Shown: piece after piece, positions 46,401-57,700 of the stretch
How positions within the stretch are numbered: the stretch's first letter is position 1
Layout: each line of letters begins with the position of its first letter
Assembly: GCA_026545765.1 (NCBI GenBank)
Contig: CM048843.1
Span: forward strand, 17,575,200 to 17,639,199
Origin: Plantago major
Lineage: Eukaryota > Streptophyta > Magnoliopsida > Lamiales > Plantaginaceae
Length of the DNA: 64,000 bases
Direction: 5' to 3'
The notes under the pieces: generated by a model
Seen by the model: only the letters and a program-made list of their open reading frames with translations
What the model was told of the DNA's origin: nothing
The model's database searches: none
Made by a program: the position numbers and the translations under genes

Positions 46401-47825
46401 TGTTAGGAATATCTGTTAGTATTTTGATCACTCATCACATGTACTTATCTTAGCCAGAAAGGTGATTAAGTACTCTTGGTTCACTTGAACATTGTAAAAG
46501 AGGAAATCACTGAGTATGATTAGTCTAGTAAATCTTGTATTAGGATTATAGGTCTCTGAGTGTAATTTTTATTTCAAGAAGACCATGAAGATCAATCCTA
46601 GCAATGGAGCTTTTCTGAAGAATAGAAGACTGAAGATTGCACAAGGTTTATGAAGACACAAAGGTTTAGTCTAACTCAGAAAGACTATGTTCTTAATCCT
46701 TTCTTAAGTATATTAACTTACTTTCGAAATATGATTCTGGACATATGACATCATGAGTAAGGAGCATGCAAGCCATCAGAAAGGCTCATGATTCCGTTGA
46801 GACTAAAGGACAATGAACAGTACTATGCATTAAATGCATCGGTAGAAATGCTGCAAAAAGCAAGTCCTCTCTGAAAAATGAGATAGTGACTTCTGAGTAC
46901 ATAGTTCAAGATATAAACGGATATAATTTGATAGAGAGCACAACGGATACAATTCAAATGCCTCTCAAATTTATCTATATATATCACACACTTAGATGCT
47001 TGAAGTATATACCTTAGAATGCTCTATTTTGCAAACTTACCATCAAGCAAAGTATTCTCTCAAGCACTCTACTATCCTTTCTGAAAGCTTTCTGTTGCTT
47101 GAAGAATCACTAGTAGTTCTAAGTTGTCCTGAACCTTAACAAGAGATTGTTATTCGTGAAAGAGTTGAACTATCAGATACCCTTTCTGAAGCTCATTCTC
47201 CAAAACGGACATCAATTACTTGGGTCAGTAAAGAGCAGACTGCCATCCACTGAACAAGTGTATTAAGTAGTCTTGTTCTATTAGGCTCTCTGAAAACATA
47301 ACTGAAAAAGTTATACGAGAAGCCTCTCTGACAAACCTTATAACCGACACCATCAAGGCGTGGAGTAGAGGAAGTACTTGATTTGGGAAATCAGGGAATA
47401 ACTCCAAGGTTATCTGAGTAGAGGAAGTACTTAGCTCTAGGAGCTGGGGAATAACTCAGGGGGAACATTGGGTTGGGAACCATTTGTTTAGGAATCTTAG
47501 AATAGGATTATTGTAAGGTGAACTCAATTATCTGTTCTAGTGAATTCTAGGTCTCAAAAAGACCGAAGTGGATTAGTTGGAGGATTACGCTACCTCCAGA
47601 TACCACTATACTTGCTGTGTTATTTACCTTTCTGTATTTACATTTCAGCAAAGCACACACACACACATACTTATTGTTTCTGCACTTACCTATCTTAAAG
47701 TCTTCCGGCCTCGATTTAAGTATCGAAACCCCTGTGTTTCGAGAATCAGATTATCGACAAAAGTTTTAAAAGACTATTCACCCCCCCCTCTCTAGTCTTT
47801 TACTTTGCCGTTATCTAGACCAACA
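46401..47825 (+). repeat. Copia-2 5' LTR
   Basis: Starts TGTTAGGAATATCTGTTAG and ends TTATCTAGACCAACA. Differences from the 3' LTR include an 8-base segment (GACATCAT near 46748) absent there. Near 47710-47755 three CTGA/CAGA positions read CGA. Confidence 0.93.
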
Positions 47826-47827
47826 AG

Positions 47828-47839
47828 TGGTATCAGAGC
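47828..47839 (+). other. Copia-2 primer-binding site
   Basis: TGGTATCAGAGC, two bases after the LTR, matches the complement of the initiator tRNA-Met 3' end. Confidence 0.9.
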
Positions 47840-47942
47840 AGGAGGTTCACAAGCCTTCTGCACTGAACCTAGATCCCCAGATAGGTGAAAGAACTTTGTC
47901 CCTCTCCGAGGACTATATAATTTGTGTGTTAAGTGTGCAGGT

Positions 47943-50459
47943 ATGTCTCTGAGTGATGCGCCCGTTCTGAAGCCAGAAAACTACGAGAAATGGTAGAACA
48001 ACATGATGCTCCATCTGGAGGCCATTAGTGATGAGATGATCTATGTCATCAATGAAGGGCCTATCAAAATCAGACAACTCAAACAAGTTACTGAGGTGTC
48101 TGATGGAAGAAAAGCCTCAGACAAGGAAGATGGAAGCGAGGACATGGCTGCTAGTGATAGTGGTCATGTTGCTCGTGGAAGCATTATATATGACGACAAG
48201 CCAAGAGAGCTCTGGACATCTGAAGATGCCAAGAGACACAGATTGGATGGTCAAGCTCGTAATATCATCATCAGATCAACACCTGAGCACATACAGTGTA
48301 AACTGTGGGGTGCTAAAACGGCGAAAGTTGCCTAGCAATTGATTGAAGAAATCTGTGCCGGAACTGAGAAAACCAAAGAAAACAAGTTCGAAGTTCTTAA
48401 ATTGAAGTTCCAAAACTTCAAACAAGGTCCCACTGAAACTTTGGAAGAACTTGATTTCAGATTTACTACTCTTATGAGTGATATGGCTGCACTTGGTGAA
48501 AGCAATAGATACTCCCTGTCAGAAAAGATTAAGACTATTGTCAGAAGTCTCAATCACAACTGGGAACACACTAAGTTCTTTTATTTCAATCAAGGGATGC
48601 CAAATATTACTCCAGTAGAGCTCTTCTCTCATCTTGCTACTGTAGACTATGAGACAACTCAGAGAGAACAAACAGCTGAAAAGCTACAAAGTGTTGCTCT
48701 AGTTTCTCAAGGTACTTCTGAAAAGAAGGATACCAAAGAAGCATCTGAAGAAAATGCTCTTGCAGTGAGACACATGAAGAAATTTGTGAGTCACGAGATT
48801 GAGAGAAGAAAAGCTAAAGAAATGCTGAAAAAGCATCTTGGCCCAAACTATCATCAGTACAAGAACATACAAATGAACAACTCTCTGAACACCCCCATTC
48901 AGAAAGGTGTTAATACTGAAGCTGCAGAAATAGGAAATGATATATGTTTCTATTGTCAAAAGCCTGGTCACTTCAAGAGAGATTGTCCTATTTTAAACAA
49001 GCTCAAGACAGGTGACAAGAAGGACAGAAGAAATTTCAAGAGAAATCAAAGGGCCTTACTGACTGAAGAAAGGAAGAAGATTCAAATTCAACTTGATGCT
49101 CTAGACATTGAGACAGATTCTGAAGATGGAAATTCAGATGACTCAAACCTACCATCACCAGAATTGTGTGGAATCACCCACGATGTAATTGACTTCGGCC
49201 TTAAGAAGAATGAAATGTGTGGAGTTGCTGAGATTGCTGGTCCAGACATCTCCAACACTGAAATGTGTCTTATGGCTGATGAGGTAACTAACAATTCACA
49301 ATTTCTGTACTATGAGAGTGATGATGGAATTGAGGATCTGGAGTTGGTCAAGAGTGAATTGGATCGTTATGAGAAAGAATTTCTGGTAGCACAACCCAAA
49401 ACCAGAATTCTAGAGGAAAGCAAAGAAACTCTTGAAAAAGAGGTTTCTGAGCTAACCAGAGTATCTGAGAACAAGAACACTGAAATAGCCTTTCTGAAAT
49501 CTCACATATCTGAGAATGAAAATTCTCACAAACTAGCCTTGGATGAACTTACTAAGAAAATGATGAAGCTGCTTTCTGAGAATGAAGAACTCAGAAAGAA
49601 AGAGCTATCCTTCCAATCTTATGCAAAGGCTAGTGACACTCTCACTGAGGTTCAATCCTATCTGAGAGATCCCTCTGAGAAAGGTGGACTTGGACTTGAT
49701 GAACAATCGAGTAATTCATCTCCTTTGAAGAAGAGTGATGAAAGGTTGACCTTTGTAAAAAGTCAACAGAATGGTTCTTCAACCACCTACAGCATTGGTC
49801 AGAAAGCTAGGGTAGTTGACAAAGGAAAAGGAGTAGCAACCCAGCCTTTGAAAGAACAACAAGTTCACAAGAAACTTGTGGATAAGGTTTCTGAAAATAA
49901 ACATAACCCTCAAATATGTAACCATCCACATTGCTACATTACTAGGAAAGGAAGAATTGCTGGAATAGGCAAATTCTCTACTGTACCATTTTATGAAAAT
50001 AAAGATGGTGCAGAAACTAGTAAGGCTTCTGAAGAACGTTTTTAGAAAGCCAAAGGTGTTCGAAATGGCATTGGCTATCGTGCTATTGGAAAAGTTCTTC
50101 TGCAACAATATAAGGAAGGACAAGAACAATGGCGCAAGGCTGATATTGCACGTAGCAATAGACAGAAGTGGAAGAAATCTCAATCCACTGAAAAACTGAA
50201 TGCCAGAGCTAGAAGGAACCTGGCCAGAAAGGCTAAGTTTGCTGAAAAGCAACCCCAGAAACCCAGGGTCCAGAAAGCACCAAAAGAAACACCTAGAAAC
50301 ACCCCAAGAAGGAAGATTGAGATCAAAATTACTGATTTTATTGCATCTCCTTCTGATCAAGTTAGACAAAAACAAACTCCCAAGAAATTCACTAAAATGT
50401 GGATTCCTACTGGAAGAATGTTTAGTCTAAATGGTTCTATCTCTGAAGCAAGAACCTAA
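47943..50459 (+). pseudogene. Copia-2 gag (three nonsense codons)
   Basis: A single frame of about 838 codons from MSLSDAPVLKPENYEKW to SISEART. Only three nonsense codons interrupt it, TAG at 47994, 48333 and 50043; in Copia-1 the first and third positions read Lys and Gln. Domains: copia gag region (48000-48680; NKFEVLKLKFQNFKQGPTE, HNWEHTKFFYFNQ), a CCHC knuckle CFYCQKPGHFKRDC at 48946-48987, an acidic stretch, a long coiled coil (about 49340-49620; NENSHKLALDELTKKMMKLL) and a basic C-terminus. It is unusually long for copia gag. It would form particles and bind RNA. The pol frame starts 24 bases after the stop, in a different frame. Confidence 0.88.
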
Positions 50460-50482
50460 CTCCTGTTTCCTGTTTTGTGCAG

Positions 50483-53400
50483 AACGCCTCTTGGACTAAG
50501 GCTCAATGGCTATTTGATAGTGGATGCGGAAAGCACATGACAGGAGACAAAGCAAATCTGGTCAACTACAAAGCTTGCAACAATGGACCAGACATCAGAT
50601 TTGCTGGATGAGAATCAAATCCCTCTCTGGGATTTGGCAACGTCAAATTAGGATCATTAACAATCACTGACGTATTACATGTTAAGGGTTTGAAATATAA
50701 TCTATTTAGCATGAGCCAGTTTGCAGAGGAGGGATTTACTGTGAAATTCAAAGCAAAGTATTGCAAACTTATAGACAATGAGTCAAAGCAGACAGTCTTG
50801 GTTGCTCGGCGGAAAGGAAGTCTTTATGTTGCCGATTGGGCATCTGCCACAACTGAAGAATGTCTCATGGTGAGTCAATCAGGTCACACAGAAGAGCACT
50901 GGTTATGGCACAAAAGAATGAGTCACTTGAATTTCAAAACTCTGAACAAACTTGCCAAGAAAGAGTTAGTGGTTGGTCTTCCCAAAACATCTTTCAGAAA
51001 GGATGGTATCTGTTCTGCCTGTCAGATGGGGAAACAATCCAAAATCTCTTTCAAGTTCAAAACCAGACACTCTAGTGTTAGACCACTGCAACTATTACAC
51101 TTGGATCTTTTTGAATCATCTGTAACTAGTTATGCAGGAAAGAAGTATGGTCTTGTTGTTGTAGATGACTTCTCAAGATTCACTTGGGTTGTCTTTCTGA
51201 AGCACAAATCTGATGCAAGGGTGGAGATACCAAACTTGCTGAATAAGCTTGAAGTCATGAAAAATGACAAGGTATCTGCAATCAGAACAGACCATGGTAC
51301 TGAGTTTGTCAACCGGTACATAAAGGAATTTTGTACCAGCAAAGGTATACAACACCAACTTTCCTCTGTAAGAACACCACAACAAAATGGTGTTGCAGAA
51401 AGGAAAAATAGAACACTTAAAGAAGCAGCAAGGACAATGCTAGATGATACAGAGATAAGTGAAGTTTATTGGGTTCAAGCTGTAAACACAGCTTGCTACA
51501 CTCAGAACAGATGTTTGATAAACAAACACCATGACAAGACCCCATATGAACTCTTGGTTGGTAGACCCCCAAATATCAAACATCTAAAAGTGTTTGGTTG
51601 TAGATGTTTTGTTCTTAACAATGGAAAATAGTACCTAAGAACATTTCAACCAAAGGCAGATGATGGTGTGTTTCTTGGTTATTCTATGAATAGCAAAGCA
51701 TACATAGTTTACAACAAAAGAACAAAGAAAATTGAAGAATCAGTTCATGTTGTATTCTATGAAGGAAGCAAGAAAACACCCCTTGCTGATGAACTCTCAG
51801 AAAGGTTCAAGGAACTAATGATAAAGGATTCTGAAGAAGAACCCTCAGAAAGGAAAAACATCATTGTGGAAAGAGAGGATGACTCTGACGAAGAAAAGCA
51901 TGAAAAGCCTAGTAACAACCAGATGATTCTCAGACATGATGAAGAATTTCCTATGAGAATTCCAGAAATGGAAACTGAAGATGTTCATCAGAGAGCTAAC
52001 TCTGGAAATGACCTCTCTGACATGCATGTCCCAGAAAGCTCTCACACTGAGCAAGTGTCAGACATTCACCGCCCTTCTGAGTTGCAAAATGTCATAGATA
52101 CTGAAGAAGTATCAAGTCATAATCATAGTGATTCACATTCAGATCACATAGATGTTGACCCTACTAGCCCTAAACCCATGATGAGATGGATCAAGGATCA
52201 TCCTGCAAAAGATGTGATTGGACCAATCAATCAAGGTGTTAGGACTAGGAGAGCAATAGCTAAAAATGCTAATTCTCTCTTTGGATGTTTTATCTCAAAC
52301 ATTGAACCAAAAACTATAGAAGAAGCATTAAGAGACCAAGACTGGATCTCTGCAATGCAAGAAGAGTTGGATCAGTTTGAAAGAAACAAAGTCTGGAAAC
52401 TAGTTCCATTTGTAGAAGGAATATCTGTGATTGGAACTAAGTGGGTTTTCAGAAACAAGATGAATGAATCTGGTGAAATAACCAGAAACAAAGCAAGGTT
52501 GGTTGCCAAGGATTCACCCCATCGAGGTTTAGATTTTGATGAGTCATATGCACCGGTTGCAGATTGATGCAATAAGACTCTTTCCGCCTTTGACTCATAA
52601 AGATTTTAAAGTTTATCAGATGGATGTCAAAAGTGCATTCTTGAATGGTGAACTTGCTGAGGAAGTCTATGTTGAGCAACCACCTGGCTTTGAAGTTTCC
52701 TCAGAAAGTAGAATGGTTTATAAGCTCTGTAAAGCTCTTTACGGACTGAAACAGGCTCCAAGAGCATGGTATGACACTTTGGCCAAATACCTTCTGGAAA
52801 GTGGTTTCAAGAAAGGTGAAGTTGATAAAACTTTGTTTACTTTAAATCATGATGGGAAACTACTCTTAGTTCAAGTATATGTTGATGACATCATATTTGG
52901 ATCTAAGGACAAGCAACTTTGTGATGACTTTGCAAATCTCATGAAAAGTAAATTTGAGATGAGCATGATGGGAGAATTGAACTATTTCCTAGGATTGCAA
53001 GTCAAGCAACTCAATGATGGAATATTTATTAGTCAGACAAAGTATGCAAAAGACATGCTCACAAAGTTCAATCTTAAGCCTTCTGAAAAGAATGCTAAGA
53101 TACCTATGAGCATAGGAACCAAGATGACCTATACTGAATCGGATAAGAGTGTTGATGAACACAAGTATAGGAAGTTGATAGGTTCACTACTTTACCTTCG
53201 CAAGGCACGATATTCAATATGCATTGGAGTGTGCTAGATTTCTAACAAATCCAATGCAATCACACTACAACACCGCTATGAAAGTATTAAAGTATGTGAA
53301 AGGTACGAGATGTAGGGTTGTGGTATCCTAAAGAAAGTGGATTGAGTTTTGGTTACTCGATGTCGATTATCTTTGGATCAATGCTTGATAGGAAAAGTAC

Positions 53401-53815
53401 CTCGTGAACTTGTCGGTTTAGAACTAGACTTATCTCATGGTTTAGCAAGAAATAAAACTCAATTGCAACTTCTACCACAGAGGCTGAATATATTGCTGCT
53501 GGTTGTTGTGCAACACAAATTCTGTGGATTCAACAACAACTCAGAGACTATGGACTCAATGAAGAGAAAACTCCCATTTTCTGTGATAACACAAGTGCTA
53601 TTCCAATAACACAGAACCCCAAGTTCCATGCCAGAATAAAGCACATTGATGTTAGACACCACTTCATCAGAGACCATGTTGAGAAAGGCAATATAGAGAT
53701 ACTCAAGATTGGCACAGAAGACCAACTTGCAGATATCTTCACTAAGCCCTTACAAGAAAGCCGGTTCTTGACTTTGAGACACAATCTTGGATTAATGGAG
53801 TTGCCTAAGGACTGA
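50483..53815 (+). pseudogene. Copia-2 pol (protease, integrase, reverse transcriptase, RNase H)
   Basis: Protease with WLFDSGCGKHMTG (50508-50546). Pre-integrase zinc region EEHWLWHKRMSHLN (50890-50935) with CSACQMGKQ. Integrase core: LDLFESS, RTDHGTEFVNR and TPQQNGVAERKNRTL (51100-51420), that is D, D and E. Reverse transcriptase: [45 protein letters not shown], catalytic [10 protein letters not shown] near 52880. RNase H: TTEAEYIAAGCC, CDNTSAIPI and HIDVRHHFIRDHVE, ending MELPKD at 53815. Nonsense codons lie at 50609 (TGA) and 51629 (TAG). Two clusters of small differences, at 52510-52590 and 53200-53440, break the frame and mostly coincide with CAG or CTG in Copia-1. Confidence 0.9.
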
Positions 53816-54741
53816 AAAATTGTCCTGAATCTCTAAAGTCTGAATAAGTGAGTAGGCCTCTGAGAACAGGTTCTCAGAAAGCCAAGTTGATAAGAAGTGA
53901 TGCAAAGGTTTCTGAGTAGCAACACTCAGAAAGGCAAAAACATTTCTAGAATGGGTATCCATAAAGGCAAAGGTTGGTACACACTTAATAAGTAAATAAA
54001 ACTAGAACTTACTTACTGAGAGTGGGTCAAATACATTCAAACAACTGAAGCTTCTGACACTTGAATTCAGAAAGCTATTTAATCATAAAGAGAAATGGAC
54101 ACACAAAGCCCAAAAGGTATAAGTTCTGAAAGTCAAACATGTGCAATGTCTTGTATTTTTACCATTTTCATGATAAACAATATATAGACAAGGACTTGAC
54201 ACTCAGAATGATAAGCTCAAACGATTAAGTGTTCCTACTCTTTACTAAGTGACACAATGAATGTAGCATATTAAAAATCCATCAAGTCGGCACATTACCA
54301 TTGGTTGATTAATATCATTACAAGATATTCAATATAAGACCTTGATGAATAAACGTTTGATCTCAACGATTGAGATTAAAACAAAGCAAGTAATGTCTGT
54401 TGATAAATGCAGACATGGCCCACTACGCATTTAATGAAGTACAAAGGACGTACCACGCCTGTGCAGATACAAAGACACGCATTCATATTCAGTTATATGT
54501 ATGTTGTATCTATGTACATTTTGTCCGCTATATATATATATAGGATTTGGGCAAAAGACAAACACTTTTACCAATTCCGAAATTTCATACTTGCATCAAA
54601 ACAGCAAAATCTCTCAAGATTTCTGCAAAAACCCTTCTACAAACTTAACTTCTTATGTTTAGTCTTCTGAAAAGATAGAATAATCCCGATTAATCTTGCA
54701 AAACCCCTCTGAAAACACTCATTCAAAACTCTATATAAGAG
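53816..54741 (+). promoter_or_regulatory. Spacer between pol and the extra gene, with TATA-like run
   Basis: No coding frame over 926 bases. A TATATATATATATA run at 54529-54542 lies about 200 bases upstream of the ATG at 54742, followed by AAGACAAACACTTTTACC and CAAAACAGCAAAATCTCTCAAG like a 5' leader. The same arrangement is found in Copia-1 (16087-16096). I infer an internal promoter. Confidence 0.4.
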
Positions 54742-57700
54742 ATGGCACCCAAGAAGATGACCACCAAGAACCCTAAGGCCATATCATCTGCTCCTGCTGA
54801 AAAGCAAGGAGGAAAGGAACTTAAGGTGTTGAATAAACGCCTTCTGGGAAAGTTTACCCCATCGGACTGGAACCCTAAACACAAAATGAATTGGGGAGCT
54901 TTTCTAGTAAAGAGATATGTACCAGCAGTTATACCTTCAAAACCAGAAAGGAAACTGATATTGGGGATGCTGAAGAATTCCCATATCTACAAGCTTCTAT
55001 CTACTGCACCCAGTGGACTATCCACACTGGATGTACTGGAGTTCTATAACAACTCCAAAATCTTCACAAAAGTTGTGAATGATGAAGAAGAAAAATACAT
55101 GCAGACTGAAGTCCAAGGACAAGAAATTGTTCTAGACTGCAAGACTTTCTGCAAGATATTCCGATTGAAAAATCGAGGAACATTTGAAGACATCAACATC
55201 AAGGACACTTCCATGATTCAAGGCGTCAAAGAGCTATTTGAAGCAATCCAGTTAGAAAATTCAAAAGGTTGCCCAGAAGACTTTGTTCTGAAAGCCATCA
55301 GAACTAGTCATCTCCAGAAACACTGGAGTACTTTAGCTCTTATTCTGGTCCGTTGCTTTGATGGAAACAAAGGTGGAGTAGACCAGATAAGCATGGAGAG
55401 ATGGATGATGATGCATCTTCTGAACAAGAAGAATGAAGGGCAGGAAACCCACTTCAATTGGGGGAAGTACGCCTTCAACAAATTCCTTGGACATATTGAG
55501 GAATTTGAGCCCAAAATCATCAATGGCCTTGCTGAGCCAAAGGCCAATATGCACTTTGGTCTCAGAATCTGTTACATTCTGGAAACAATGGGAATCACTC
55601 TCAGAGAGAGGCAGGAAATCCCAGTCAGTAACTCCCTTTTCAGACACGCTTTTGAAGAAAAGGAGAAACTTGCTGCTGAGAACGCACGCAGAAAGGCAGA
55701 AGAAGAAGAAACTGCACAGCAAAGTGAGGAGGCCTCTGAGCAAGCTCAAGCTAAACCTCCAGTTGCCAAGAGAAAGAGGACTCATAGCAAAAGAGCCTCC
55801 AAGCCCCTAAGCATACAAGAGGCACAACCTTCTGGAGACAAGGTCTCATAAGACGTTGGACGCTCAGAAAAGCAACTCCAGAATGCCCCAAGAGTCCTGA
55901 ACCAGAATGCTCCAGAACTCTCCAGAGATGATAGAAATATCATAGATGGGTCTGCACCAACACAGAATAGTGATTCTGAGGATGATGAAGTACTTGCAAA
56001 AGTACTCAAAAGATTCAAGTATGAGACCCATGGAGGAGCATCAAGCTCATCTCTTCAGAAAGACAAGAGCCCCTCTGCCCAGCAGGAAGAAGAAGGCTTG
56101 GGCGAGGAAGATAGAATGATGGAAGATGTTGCCATTGCTTCCACATTCACAATGCCAACACTTAATATTGCTGAAGAAAACCCTGTTCTTGAACAGGTTC
56201 CTCAACCTACTGAGAGAGCTCAACTCTCAGAAAGGGATCAAACTGAGATGGAGACTCAGAATGATACTGTAGAGGAGAACAATAATGAGCACAGAGAGAC
56301 TGTGGAATCACCACAAGTCCAAGAGATTAATGATCAGCCTGACTCTATTCAGGTAACAAAGATAGTTTGTATCTAACATGTCAACATAATTGTATGTTAA
56401 CTTGTTACTCATAAGCTGTATTTGTTACAGGCCAACTTGGAGACACACTTTCAAGGGGAAGAAAACTTGTCCACCCCCTTGAATCAAGAAGAGGTCCCTC
56501 CAACCTCAGAACATCAAGAAGAGCCTGTCCCATAGGTAGTAAAAGTTATCTCTGAACAAGAAATAACTAACTAAAATTGCTCTTATGTTCTAATATTCTT
56601 AATGTCTCTTCTTCGGCTCCAACTGAGGAAGTAGTGGTGGTGGAACCAACACCCCAAAACCTAGAGATTCCAGAAGCTGAAAAGCTTTCTGAGGAAGTAT
56701 TTACTGAGCCTTCTGCTAAGAAGGTAAGTAATCAGTAATAGTCTTCTTCAAAGAATGCTCTGAAAAACCCACTACTAAAATCTCTTATGTTTGTTCTTAC
56801 AGGCTCAGTCAGAAGAACAATTGAATGGAGAAACAGTTGTGTCATCTCCTCCAAAAGAAACTAAAACTGCTGAACAAGCAAGATTCAGATAAAGGTGCCA
56901 GAAACCCCCAAGGTTTCTGAGGAACATGCTACTGAGCTTCCTCACTTGGAAGTAAGTGAAGTCTCAGAAAGCACTTTTCCACCTATCTTTTCTGTTAACA
57001 GTTTCTAAACATGTTTGATTTTAACTCTCATGTTTAAGCAGAAAGAAAGGTTGATGAGGATAAAACTTCTCCTCACACCAAAGTATCTAAGGCCTCTGTG
57101 CCCAAGCAAGCAAAAAACAAGCAGATGAGCCTAGTGTTTCTACACAGGTATGCTCAGAAAGCTCACTTCTGCACACAGATACTAACACAAATGGTTTGAA
57201 CAAAACTAACTTGAACACCTTCTTTCAGGCTCAAAGTCTAGTGCCAGTTGATTTACTTAAAGCCTTCCAGAAGCACACCTTAAAGAAACATCTCAAGTGC
57301 TTCAGACAATGGCAGAAACTCAGAAAGGCTGACCTTTTCCGGCAGTAGTAATCGACGTCCAAGAAAAGAGAGCAATTGCCCTAAATCTGGAGGATTATAT
57401 CCATGCATTGTTCCCTGCAGAGTCTTACTCATTTGCCACTCTAATGCATGAAGACTTCATTCATGAAGTAGCACAAAGACTTGTAGCAGATTTCAAGTCT
57501 GCGGATGCTGAAACCCAAGAGCAGATGGTTACCCATCCTGCCTTGCCCAGCAAGCTCACTACTTATCCTGCTGAACAAGAAGAAGTTAATGGGAGGATGA
57601 TTACATTCCCAAATGTGATCAACCTGGTTTCAGAAGATGACGAGGAGATGGACGAAAATGATTATCAAAAACCTCCCTCTGAGCATCCAAACCAAGAAGC

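Noticed and set aside
47577..47795. Open frames across LTRs (also 9238-9441, 22700-22885 and 61554-61793)
   Set aside because: They repeat in each LTR in step with the DNA and cross the LTR ends; they have no copia domain.
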